Both the position numbers and the translations under genes were made by a program. From UBA5287 sp041672395 (GTDB lineage Bacteria; Bacteroidota; Bacteroidia; Bacteroidales; Dysgonomonadaceae), in NCBI GenBank assembly GCA_041672395.1, contig JBAYZS010000009.1, positions 1 through 64,000 of the forward strand: 64,000 bases of DNA, given 5' to 3'. How positions within the stretch are numbered: the stretch's first letter is position 1; every line of letters begins with the position of its first letter. The notes below the pieces were generated by a model that did not search any database, had not been told where the DNA came from, and was given only the letters and a program-made list of their open reading frames with translations. Positions 19,238 through 27,912 of this stretch are shown piece after piece.

Positions 19238-21382
19238 ATGAAAAATTATATCTTCGTATTATTGCTCGCCACAACCTTATTTACAAGTTGTAATACAACG
19301 AAACAATTAACTACGTATGTAAATCCATTTCTGGGTACGGCCACACTATGGGAACCAGAAGATTTAGGATATGAACGTACTTGGGATGTAAGAACATGGG
19401 GCGCTGAAGTTTTCCCTGGATCTTCATTACCAAATGCTATGGTACAACTTAGTCCTGTTACACAATTTAGAAGTGGTGCTGGTTATCAATATGAAGATAC
19501 GATTATTTATGGGTTTGCTCATACAAATAAAGGACATTGGAATTTGCTCCATCTCCCTATGCTTCCGGTAACTGGTGACATCAAGCCAAGTGATTATGCA
19601 TCTTCTTACAATCATAAGAACGAGTCGGCTCAACCAGGTTATTATCAAGTTTTTCTTGAGAGATATGGCATCAACGCAGAATTGACTTCTACTTTACGTT
19701 GTGGTTATCATAAATATTTATTTCCAGAGAAATCACATAAAAAGCTTCTTGTTGATATTACACGTTCAAACAATAGAGTTACAGAATGGAATATTGAGAA
19801 AGTGGATGATTCATCCTTTTCAGGTTTTCAGAATGCTGAAGGCAAAATGTATTTCTTTGCTGTAGCGAATCATGAAATTGTGAATATTGAACAAATAAAA
19901 GACGACAATCATGAAGTTTCTATTGTGAATTTTAAGGATAACAAAGATAATCAACTGGAATTAAAAATCGGTTTTTCATTTGTTAGTATTGAAAATGCAA
20001 AAATGAATCTTGAAAAAGAGATGTTAAAAAAGAGTTTTGCACAAGTACGAAATGAAGCTGATAAAACATGGGAAAGTTTATTATCAAAAATAAAGGTTAC
20101 CGGAGGAACAGAACGTGAGAAAGGAATTTTTTATAGCACATTATATCGCTCTTTTCTTTGGCCAGCATTGCGTAGTGATGGTAATGGTGATTTTGTTGAT
20201 GAAAGGGGTGAAATTGTAAATGAGGGATTTCATTATTATACAAATCCTTCGTTTTGGGATGATTATCGTAATAAGCTTGTTTTATTAGGCATGTTGTCTC
20301 CTGAAGTAACAATCGACATAATTAAGTCAATTATTGATAAAGGTGAAAAAAGTCGCGGTGGTTACATGCCCACTTTCTTTCATGGCGACCATGCATCTGT
20401 TTTTGTAGCAGGAAGCTATTTACGAGGTTTGAAAGATTTTGATCTAGAGCGCGCATATAAATTATTACTTAAAAATGCTACTGTTCCTGGGCGAGGAGGA
20501 AGACCTTATTTGGATGAGTATATTGAAAAAGGTTGGATTGCAGAAAAAGACACAACAAATGTGCCTACATGGGATGAATATAAAGCCGCTGTTACTAAAA
20601 CGGTAGAATATGCTTATGATGATTATGCGACAGCTCTTTTGGCAAAAGAACTAGGAGATGATGAAAATTACAAATTATTGATGGATCGTTCGTCAAATTA
20701 TAAAAATTTGTTTGACCCCAGTACAGGATTTTGGAGAGGACGAATTGAAAATGGAGAATGGATTAAAGATTTTGATCCGTATTATCCTTATTTTGCATAT
20801 ATGTATAGGGAGGCAAATGCCTGGCAATCTCTTTTTTATGCCCCACACGATCCAGAAGGTATGATTGAACTTTATCCCAACAAGAAAGCTGTTGAACAAA
20901 AGCTTGACTCATTGTTCACCGAACCATGGAGAAAGTACGAAGCTCATAATATGACAGGCTTTATAGGAAATTATTGCCACGGAAATCAACCAGACCATAG
21001 TATACCATATACCTATTACTTTATTGATAAACAGGAAAAAGCTCAAGCTGTTTTAGACAGTATAATGGATCGTTTCTACGATATGGGTGCGGATAAATTA
21101 GCTTATGCAGGAATGGATGATGCAGGAGAAATGTCTTCTTGGTATGTTTTCAACGCAATAGGTTTATATACTTATTCACCAGCTGATCCTGAGTACATTA
21201 TCTCTGTACCAATATTTGACAGGGTTGAGTTTACTTTGAACAATAATCAATTTACAATTACTAAACAGGGGAATGGGAAAAAAATAAAGGAAATCACTTA
21301 TGGTGGTAAAAAAATAAATAGTTGGTTTATTTTACATGATCAATTAAAAGAAGGGAAAGAACTTATTATCTACACTGAATAA
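19238..21382 (+). CDS. GH92 family alpha-mannosidase-like lipoprotein
   Basis: GH92 enzymes are calcium-dependent exo-alpha-mannosidases. The frame opens further upstream, but the ATG at 19238 begins a proper lipoprotein signal (LFTSC, Cys18), leaving 714 aa, slightly short for the family. Recognisable blocks are VNPFLGT at the mature N-terminus, GYMPTFFHGDHASVF, REANAWQ (Glu525, the position expected for the acid), PYTYYF and AGMDDAGEMSSWYVFNAIGL (Asp627/Asp628). Compared with typical members, NDDCGQMSAW is changed to MDDAGEMSSW and SLWDTFR to SFWDDYR, so specificity may differ. It stands alone between a terminator and the DUF1538 gene. Family call confident; mannosidase activity probable. 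Confidence 0.87.
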   Translation: MKNYIFVLLLATTLFTSCNTTKQLTTYVNPFLGTATLWEPEDLGYERTWDVRTWGAEVFPGSSLPNAMVQLSPVTQFRSGAGYQYEDTIIYGFAHTNKGHWNLLHLPMLPVTGDIKPSDYASSYNHKNESAQPGYYQVFLERYGINAELTSTLRCGYHKYLFPEKSHKKLLVDITRSNNRVTEWNIEKVDDSSFSGFQNAEGKMYFFAVANHEIVNIEQIKDDNHEVSIVNFKDNKDNQLELKIGFSFVSIENAKMNLEKEMLKKSFAQVRNEADKTWESLLSKIKVTGGTEREKGIFYSTLYRSFLWPALRSDGNGDFVDERGEIVNEGFHYYTNPSFWDDYRNKLVLLGMLSPEVTIDIIKSIIDKGEKSRGGYMPTFFHGDHASVFVAGSYLRGLKDFDLERAYKLLLKNATVPGRGGRPYLDEYIEKGWIAEKDTTNVPTWDEYKAAVTKTVEYAYDDYATALLAKELGDDENYKLLMDRSSNYKNLFDPSTGFWRGRIENGEWIKDFDPYYPYFAYMYREANAWQSLFYAPHDPEGMIELYPNKKAVEQKLDSLFTEPWRKYEAHNMTGFIGNYCHGNQPDHSIPYTYYFIDKQEKAQAVLDSIMDRFYDMGADKLAYAGMDDAGEMSSWYVFNAIGLYTYSPADPEYIISVPIFDRVEFTLNNNQFTITKQGNGKKIKEITYGGKKINSWFILHDQLKEGKELIIYTE

Positions 21383-21489
21383 TTTCATTTTCATTTAGTT
21401 CAACTAATTAAAGAATTTCAAATAGTTAACTACTTTTATGCTGTATAATTCAATTATTTTTTGTATATTAGCAGTTCCAAATACTTTTT

Positions 21490-23001
21490 ATGCTGCAAAT
21501 CAAAGAAAAATTTAAAGAGATTTTTTATGCTGTAATTCCTATAGCAGTGGTTGTGCTGTTATTGCACTTCACAATCACTCCGCTTGAAAAAGATCTTTTA
21601 ATAAAATTCATCATCGGTACAATTTTTGTGCTGATAGGAATGCCACTATTTTTGTTGGGTGTTGATTTAAGCATTTCACCTATAGGTGAAAAAGTAAGCG
21701 GGAGCTTACTGAAAAACAAATCGTTATGGCCAATTATTTTAGGAGGAATAATAATTGGTTTTTCTGTAACCATTGCAGAACCTGATTTGCATATTCTGGC
21801 TGGACAAGTAAAAGATATTACTTTAGGTAGTATAAACTCCAATCTCATGGTAATACTTGTATCTGTGGGAGTGGGATTTATGGTTGCGCTAGCATTAGTG
21901 CGTGTGATTAAGGGAATTCGACTAAACATATTAATGACAGCAATTTACCTTATCATTTTTGCGTTGGCACTGTTCTCTGATCCTGAATTTCTGGCTGTTG
22001 CTTTTGATGCTTCGGGATCTACAACAGGTTCTATATCCGTTCCATTTTTATTGGCATTATCGGCAGGTGTCTCAAATTTGACTCGTCGAAAAGGAAATGA
22101 ACAAACTGATAGTTTTGGCATGCTTGGTATAGCTTCTACGGGGGCGATTATCGCAGTCTTGGTACAGGGGTTGTTCAATGAAACAAAAGTGAGTGGAAAC
22201 CTACCCATGGATGTAGTTTCAGATCAGAATGTGTTTAAGATGTTTTTTTCACAAATTCCACAAGTAGCACTAGAAGGTTTACTCACGCTATTACCTGTAA
22301 TAATTATTTTCTTAATTGTTAACGTATTCAATTTAAAAGAGTCCAAGCGCTCCATTAGAAACATTATGGTTGGTGCACTTTATACGTATATTGGTCTGGT
22401 TCTTTTCCTTGCTGGATTTAATGGTGGATTTATTGATACTAGTCGACAGTTGGGGTATCAAATTGCGTCTCTGGAAAAGGATTGGATATTGATTATTGTT
22501 GGGATTATATTAGGTGTGGTTATTATTCCGGCAGAACCGTCGGTACGAGTACTTACTAAACAAATTGAAGATGAAACTGCCGGTGCTATAAATTCAAAAA
22601 CAGTTTTAATAGCATTGTGTGTTGGCGTGGGAATTGCTGTTGGATTGTCAATCATGCGAATAACAATTCCGTCACTTCAGTTATGGCATATTATTCTAGC
22701 TGCAATGATAATTGTAATTATTTTGTCATTTATTGTACCTAAAATATTTGTTGGTATAGCTTATGATTCAGGGGGAGTGGCAGCTGGTACACTAACAGCC
22801 ACTGTTGTCCTACCGTTTGCTCATGGTGCAGCTCAATATATTCCAAGTGCAAATGTTGTAATTGATGGGTTCGGAGTGATTGCCATTGTTGCGATTACCC
22901 CGTTGATTACAATTGAAATAATGGGATTAATGTACAAAATGTCGATGAAAAAACAACAAAGAAAATCTAAAAAAATAAAACAAGGAGGTATTGAAGTATG
23001 A
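21490..23001 (+). CDS. DUF1538 integral membrane protein (putative cation/proton antiporter)
   Basis: A 503-aa protein with about a dozen membrane helices arranged as two repeats of the DUF1538 domain. Matching elements occur in each half: AEPDLHILAGQVKDIT and AEPSVRVLTKQIEDET; AFDASGSTTGSISVPFLLAL and AYDSGGVAAGTLTATVVLP. From memory, a two-component DUF1538 pair (UmpA/UmpB) from Halomonas was reported as a sodium/potassium-proton antiporter; here both halves are fused in one chain. The stop overlaps the start of the PII-like gene (ATGA), so the two are surely coupled. Ion specificity is unknown. Confidence 0.88.
   Translation: MLQIKEKFKEIFYAVIPIAVVVLLLHFTITPLEKDLLIKFIIGTIFVLIGMPLFLLGVDLSISPIGEKVSGSLLKNKSLWPIILGGIIIGFSVTIAEPDLHILAGQVKDITLGSINSNLMVILVSVGVGFMVALALVRVIKGIRLNILMTAIYLIIFALALFSDPEFLAVAFDASGSTTGSISVPFLLALSAGVSNLTRRKGNEQTDSFGMLGIASTGAIIAVLVQGLFNETKVSGNLPMDVVSDQNVFKMFFSQIPQVALEGLLTLLPVIIIFLIVNVFNLKESKRSIRNIMVGALYTYIGLVLFLAGFNGGFIDTSRQLGYQIASLEKDWILIIVGIILGVVIIPAEPSVRVLTKQIEDETAGAINSKTVLIALCVGVGIAVGLSIMRITIPSLQLWHIILAAMIIVIILSFIVPKIFVGIAYDSGGVAAGTLTATVVLPFAHGAAQYIPSANVVIDGFGVIAIVAITPLITIEIMGLMYKMSMKKQQRKSKKIKQGGIEV
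22982..22989 (+). promoter_or_regulatory. strong Shine-Dalgarno for the triple PII-like gene
   Basis: AAGGAGGT, eight bases before the ATG at 22998 and inside the end of the DUF1538 frame. It is a near-perfect anti-SD match in a genome segment that otherwise shows almost none. Confidence 0.7.
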
Positions 23002-23990
23002 TGGAAACAGTATCTTCATATCAAAACAAAAAGGTTTGTCTGTTGACAATTATTGTGAATAGAGGGAAAAGCAAGAAAATTTTACATTCAGCAAAAAATT
23101 TAGGTATCACCCGAGCTAATGTATTGTTAAGTGAAGGAATGGTAGGCAACCATATCCTAAAGATCTTAGCAATGAATGAAACTAAGAAAGAAGTTTTGAT
23201 ATTTATTATAAGGGAAGAACGAGAAATTGAAATCTTGGACTATTTTACCAGTAAATTTCATTTTAATAAGCCCAATACTGGTATTGCCTTTACAATGCCT
23301 ATTATTACGCCTATACTGGACCAACCTCAAAAGTACACAAAACAAACGGCTTATGTAAATGTTATTACTATTATTAACGAGTCGCTTGCGGAAGATTTTG
23401 TTGACTTTGTTCAAAGCAAGGGTTTTATTGGAGGAACTATTTGCAAAGCCAGAGGAACAGCAAATATTTTTAATCCTTTAATAAAAACTAAAGCTCAATC
23501 AGCTAAAGCACTTGTTATGATGATAACAGCATTAGACAAACTGGAGACACTGATGGATCTTATTCTTGATAAATATAATATTCATGAAGAAAATACGGGG
23601 ATTGTTGCCGTACTTCCTGTAAACCAAGTAACGGGTTTACCGCATATTATTATCGATAATCCTACTGATGTTATTATGAAAGGTCAGATGTTAACAGCAA
23701 TTGTTCCTGCAGGTCAGTCGGAGGAATTCCTACAAAAAACTAAAACTTTAGGAGCTACCGGTGGTACAATCTTACATTCTAGATTTTGTAATCTTACTGA
23801 AACAGCAGGCTTATTCTCATTTGTGGTTGACACAGAAGAAGAAATCCTAATAACAATAGTAAATGAAGACATAGCTGAAAATATTCAAAAAATTACACTC
23901 AAACTTATTTTTGAGAATCAAATTGAGAATCCACATGCATTTGCTATCCCGGTACTACAAGCAAAAGGAATTCGAATAAATAATGAATAA
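22998..23990 (+). CDS. protein of three tandem PII-like modules, partner of DUF1538 transporter
   Basis: A 330-aa soluble protein made of three PII-like ferredoxin-fold repeats, at about residues 13-103, 118-209 and 230-320. Each has the same layout: a first strand (CLLTIIV, VNVITII, MLTAIVP), a helix, the turn LGITRANVL / KGFIGGTIC / LGATGGTIL, a T-loop-like segment, a third strand, and the closing NTGIAFTMPI / NTGIVAVLPV / NPHAFAIPVL. PII proteins are normally trimers of single modules, so this chain could mimic a trimer by itself. Coupled by ATGA to the DUF1538 gene, it probably gates that transporter in response to a nucleotide or ion (inference). The canonical uridylylated Tyr loop is not evident. 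Confidence 0.85.
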   Translation: MMETVSSYQNKKVCLLTIIVNRGKSKKILHSAKNLGITRANVLLSEGMVGNHILKILAMNETKKEVLIFIIREEREIEILDYFTSKFHFNKPNTGIAFTMPIITPILDQPQKYTKQTAYVNVITIINESLAEDFVDFVQSKGFIGGTICKARGTANIFNPLIKTKAQSAKALVMMITALDKLETLMDLILDKYNIHEENTGIVAVLPVNQVTGLPHIIIDNPTDVIMKGQMLTAIVPAGQSEEFLQKTKTLGATGGTILHSRFCNLTETAGLFSFVVDTEEEILITIVNEDIAENIQKITLKLIFENQIENPHAFAIPVLQAKGIRINNE

Positions 23991-24026
23991 ATCAACACTA
24001 TCAGATAGAATATCTAACTATTTTGC

Positions 24027-24034
24027 TATCTTTG
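24027..24034 (+). promoter_or_regulatory. -7 promoter element (TATCTTTG) before the TPR/PD40 gene
   Basis: Perfect TAnnTTTG, 22 bases before the ATG at 24057. The -33 element is poor. Confidence 0.45.
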
Positions 24035-24056
24035 AAACATATTATCATCTATTTGT

Positions 24057-25484
24057 ATGAAAATTAAGTCTATATATTTTATCCTATCCTTTGTGCTTTT
24101 AAGTACTATTACTATTACGATTAACGCACAAACAATTGATGATGCCAAAATGTGGTATCAAGAAGGTAAATATGCTGAAGCACTTCCTATTCTGATGGAA
24201 GAATACAACTTAAACCCTGAGAATAAATTAATAAATCAATTTTTAGGTATCAGTTTGTTTGAAATAGGTAAATTTGTAGAATCTGAAAAATACCTAACAT
24301 TTGCTTCTAACAGTTCAATTTCTGAAGTTTATATATATTTAGGTGAATTATATACACTCCAATATAAATTTGATGAAGCAGAAGGGTTGTTTTCAAAATA
24401 CGAGAAAGCAAAAAAGAAAGATAAAATTGCTTTGGAAGTACTGGAAGAAAAAAGAAATTTTGCTGATCAGTTAAAACGGTTGACAAGACGTACTGAAAAT
24501 GTTCAGATTATTGATAGTATGGTAATTTCTAAAAGTAATCTTCTCGATGCTTATTTTCTGAGTTCTACTTCTGGAAATCTTAAACTTGCAAATGAATTTT
24601 TCAAAAATAAAACAAGCAATTCATCGATTTTATATGTAAACGAAAAGCAAAACAAAGTTCTTTTTTCGCAAAATGATTCTGTTAACGGCTCTGATTTGTT
24701 TAGCATGGAAAAATTATTAGATTCTTTCGGAAACCAAAAACGCTTGCCAGAGACGATAAATAATATTGCAGATCAGGCATTTCCATTTGTGATGCCTGAT
24801 GGATTGACTATTTATTTCGCTTCTAATGGAAATAGTTCAATTGGAGGATATGATCTTTTCGTTACTAGATACAATTTGACTACTGATTCATATTTGAATC
24901 CAAATCAATTAAATATGCCTTTTAACTCACCATTCAACGACTATTTATTGGTGATTGACGAAACAAAAGGTGTTGGGTGGTTTGCTAGTGACAGGTATCA
25001 ACCTGAAGGATTTGTCTGCGTATATACTTTTATTCCTTCTGAAAAAGTGGTCCTTTTAGAAAGTGAAGATGAAACTTATCTTAGCAGAAGAGCAAAAATA
25101 GCTTCAATAAAGGAATCTTGGTTACCACAAACAGATTATACATCTCTTATAACATTAGCAAAAAAAATTGATATACCTAATAATCAACAAACAAATGAAT
25201 TTGTATTTGTCATAAATGATTCCAATACTTATAATAGATTAGCTGATTTTAAGAGCAAAGAAGCCCGTGAACTATTTGAGCAGGCGATTACTAATGAAAA
25301 TAAATTGGAATCAACAGTTAATCAACTGAGTTCTCTGCGTGAACAATTTTCAAATGTGAATTCACGTAATGATATTTTAAGATCATCAATTTTTCAACTC
25401 GAAAATGAAGTAAATTCATTATACAAAAATATTAAACGACTAAAAACGTCTGCACGAAATGCAGAAAACCGCTATTTATTGTAA
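24057..25484 (+). CDS. periplasmic TPR plus PD40-type beta-propeller protein
   Basis: A 475-aa exported protein (signal peptide ending near TINAQ). Residues about 25-145 are TPR-like helices (AKMWYQEGKYAEALPILMEE). Residues about 190-340 carry PD40/WD40-like units, most clearly ADQAFPFVMPDGLTIYFAS and GGYDLFVTRY. A C-terminal coiled-coil segment (about 405-470) ends the protein. Similar TPR-PD40 architectures are common in Bacteroidota envelope proteins related to OmpA/gliding components, though no OmpA domain is present here. It is followed within 17 bases by nfeD and then floA, so it may belong to that membrane-organising operon. Exact role unknown. Confidence 0.8.
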   Translation: MKIKSIYFILSFVLLSTITITINAQTIDDAKMWYQEGKYAEALPILMEEYNLNPENKLINQFLGISLFEIGKFVESEKYLTFASNSSISEVYIYLGELYTLQYKFDEAEGLFSKYEKAKKKDKIALEVLEEKRNFADQLKRLTRRTENVQIIDSMVISKSNLLDAYFLSSTSGNLKLANEFFKNKTSNSSILYVNEKQNKVLFSQNDSVNGSDLFSMEKLLDSFGNQKRLPETINNIADQAFPFVMPDGLTIYFASNGNSSIGGYDLFVTRYNLTTDSYLNPNQLNMPFNSPFNDYLLVIDETKGVGWFASDRYQPEGFVCVYTFIPSEKVVLLESEDETYLSRRAKIASIKESWLPQTDYTSLITLAKKIDIPNNQQTNEFVFVINDSNTYNRLADFKSKEARELFEQAITNENKLESTVNQLSSLREQFSNVNSRNDILRSSIFQLENEVNSLYKNIKRLKTSARNAENRYLL

Positions 25485-25501
25485 AAAAATAATTTAAAAA
25501 C

Positions 25502-25978
25502 ATGCCATTAAATATCATTATCATAGCAGTAATAATCTTACTCGGTCTTCTTTTTTTGATGATTGAGATATTTTTACTTCCTGGCATTTCAATTGCTGGT
25601 ATTGCTGGCATTATTTTCCTTATCGGAGGAATAGTGTATGCTTATACATTTATAGGAAGCACTGCAGGAACTATTACACTTATTTTGACTGCAGTACTAG
25701 TTGCTGTTACTTTTGTTTTACTCATGAGATCCAAATCACTTAAGAAGATAGCACTAAATACGGAAATTACAAGTACGGTTGATAATTCCGATGTGCAAAA
25801 TATTAATGTGGGTGACAAAGGAATTACTATTTCTCGCCTTAATCCAATGGGAAAAGTCATGGTAAACAATGTGATTGTAGAGGCTAAAACTGCTAATGGA
25901 GAATTGATTGATGAGGAATCTGAGATTATAGTTGTAAAAGTGGAATCTATAAACATTATTGTACGAAAATCAATTTAA
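25502..25978 (+). CDS. nfeD: NfeD-like membrane protein
   Basis: Short NfeD family member of 158 aa. Three to four hydrophobic segments at about residues 3-75 (IIAVIILLGLLFLMIEIFLLPG is the family-typical opening) are followed by a small soluble OB-fold-like domain at about 90-155 (VGDKGITISRLNPMGKVMVNN). NfeD proteins are encoded beside flotillin-like FloA and work with it in membrane microdomains. The floA gene begins 28 bases downstream, matching that arrangement. No protease domain is fused, as expected of the short form. Confident. Confidence 0.92.
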   Translation: MPLNIIIIAVIILLGLLFLMIEIFLLPGISIAGIAGIIFLIGGIVYAYTFIGSTAGTITLILTAVLVAVTFVLLMRSKSLKKIALNTEITSTVDNSDVQNINVGDKGITISRLNPMGKVMVNNVIVEAKTANGELIDEESEIIVVKVESINIIVRKSI

Positions 25979-26006
25979 AATATACACTAATTAACATTTT
26001 ATTATT

Positions 26007-27011
26007 ATGGAAGCAGCTGGATTAATTATTTTAATTATAGTCATCCTTATTTTTGTGGTGATATTTTTTCATTATGTACCCTTTTTCTTATGGATCAATG
26101 CCCTTTCTGCAGGCGTTCATATATCATTGGTACAACTATTTCTGATGAGGTTGCGTCGTGTTCCGCCACACACAATTGTTTATGCAATGATAGAAGCACA
26201 CAAAGCAGGATTAAAAAACGTTACCCGCGACGATCTGGAAGCACATTATTTAGCAGGTGGACATGTTGAAAAAGTGGTGCATGCACTTGTATCGGCATCC
26301 AAAGCTAATATTGATTTGAGTTTCCAAATGGCTACCGCTATCGACCTTGCTGGACGTGATGTACTCCAGGCTGTACAAATGTCAGTAAATCCAAAAGTTA
26401 TAGATACACCTCCAGTCACAGCGGTTGCCATTGATGGTATTCAGTTGATTGCTAAAGCACGTGTTACTGTTCGTGCAAATATTAAACAGTTGGTTGGAGG
26501 TGCTGGTGAAGAAACAATTCTTGCCCGAGTAGGCGAAGGTATTGTATCTTCAATCGGATCAGCTGTTTCTCATAAATCAGTATTGGAAAACCCGGATTCC
26601 ATTTCTAAACTAGTTTTGAAAAAAGGTTTAGATGCAGGAACAGCTTTTGAGATACTATCAATTGATATAGCAGATATCGATATAGGTAAAAATATAGGTG
26701 CTGTTCTTCAAATGGATCAGGCACAAGCTGACAAGAATATTGCTCAGGCACGTGCAGAAGAACGTCGTGCAATGGCAATCGCACTTGAACAAGAAATGAA
26801 AGCAAAAGCTCAAGAAGCACGTGCAAAAGTTATAGAAGCTGAAGCGGAAATACCAATTGCTATTGCTGAAGCATTCCGTAATGGAAATCTGGGAATTATG
26901 GATTATTACCGTATGCAAAATATAAAATCAGACACAGATATGCGTGACGCTATTGCAAAACCTCAAACAGGTACACAAACTATTAGTGGAAATAGTAAAA
27001 CGCAATCATAA
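26007..27011 (+). CDS. floA: flotillin-like protein FloA
   Basis: Membrane scaffold protein of 334 aa that organises functional membrane microdomains. The N-terminal hydrophobic hairpin ([19 protein letters not shown]) is followed by the conserved [21 protein letters not shown] block, the SPFH-like core ([42 protein letters not shown]) and an Ala/Glu-rich coiled coil at about 230-290 ([19 protein letters not shown]). Length matches the FloA/UPF0365 family. It is directly downstream of nfeD and 23 bases before a nucleoside phosphorylase gene. Confident. Confidence 0.95.
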   Translation: MEAAGLIILIIVILIFVVIFFHYVPFFLWINALSAGVHISLVQLFLMRLRRVPPHTIVYAMIEAHKAGLKNVTRDDLEAHYLAGGHVEKVVHALVSASKANIDLSFQMATAIDLAGRDVLQAVQMSVNPKVIDTPPVTAVAIDGIQLIAKARVTVRANIKQLVGGAGEETILARVGEGIVSSIGSAVSHKSVLENPDSISKLVLKKGLDAGTAFEILSIDIADIDIGKNIGAVLQMDQAQADKNIAQARAEERRAMAIALEQEMKAKAQEARAKVIEAEAEIPIAIAEAFRNGNLGIMDYYRMQNIKSDTDMRDAIAKPQTGTQTISGNSKTQS

Positions 27012-27034
27012 GATAAAGTTACTAAATTACAAAT

Positions 27035-27901
27035 ATGAGAAATATACCAGAATCTGAATTTATCATTAATTCCGATGGGAGTGCTTTTCATCTCCACATA
27101 AAACCTGATCAGCTATCAGATAAGATAGTGATGATGGGTGACCCAGACCGGGTTACAATGACTGCTAGGTATTTCGATAGTATTGAATGTGATATTCAAA
27201 GTAGGGAATTTCATACAATAACTGGCAATTACAAAGGTAAAAGAATAACAGCATTATCTCACGGAATTGGTACTGATAATATTGATATCGTACTTACAGA
27301 ATTAGATGCGCTTGCTAACATCGATTTCGAGACACGGACAGTTAAAGATAACTTTAAGCAATTAACAATAATACGCGTTGGTACCTCAGGTGGAATGCAA
27401 CCTCACTGCCCAGTAGGTTCTTATGTTGTTTCAGAAAAATCAATCGGCTTTGATGGACTTATCCATTACTATTCCGGCTCTGAAGAAATCAGGGAAAAGG
27501 ATTTTGAAGATGCTTTTTTGAAACATGTCAACTGGTCCCCTTACCACTGTTCACCTTATGTGGTAAGTGCTGACGAGGAGCTAGTGGATAGAATCGGATA
27601 TGACATGATACGAGGCGTAACCATTTCAGCCATTGGTTTTTATGGGCCACAAGGTAGATATGTTCGTATACCACTTGCCAACCCAGATCTGAACACTCAG
27701 ATAGAATCATTTAGATATGGAGATAATACTATCACTAATTACGAAATGGAAAGTTCAGCAGTAGCAGGTCTCAGTAAATTAATGGGCCATAAATCTATGA
27801 CGGTTTGTGCTATTATAGCAAATAGAATTGCACTAGAATCAAATGCCGATTATAAAGGGTCAACTGAAGAATTGATAAAGATTGTTTTGGACAGAATCTA
27901 A
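27035..27901 (+). CDS. nucleoside phosphorylase (uridine phosphorylase-like)
   Basis: Cytosolic purine/uridine phosphorylase family enzyme of 288 aa, splitting nucleosides with phosphate into base and pentose-1-phosphate. Family marks are the phosphate-binding GDPDR at residues 35-39, RVGTSGGMQP in the middle, and NYEMESSAVAGL, whose Met-Glu contacts the ribose. Base specificity is not certain; the QGRYVRIP segment recalls uridine phosphorylases. It is located between floA (23-base gap) and the second M16 gene (11-base gap), so probably co-transcribed with both, without an obvious pathway link. Confidence 0.88.
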   Translation: MRNIPESEFIINSDGSAFHLHIKPDQLSDKIVMMGDPDRVTMTARYFDSIECDIQSREFHTITGNYKGKRITALSHGIGTDNIDIVLTELDALANIDFETRTVKDNFKQLTIIRVGTSGGMQPHCPVGSYVVSEKSIGFDGLIHYYSGSEEIREKDFEDAFLKHVNWSPYHCSPYVVSADEELVDRIGYDMIRGVTISAIGFYGPQGRYVRIPLANPDLNTQIESFRYGDNTITNYEMESSAVAGLSKLMGHKSMTVCAIIANRIALESNADYKGSTEELIKIVLDRI

Positions 27902-27912
27902 ATGCTTGTATT

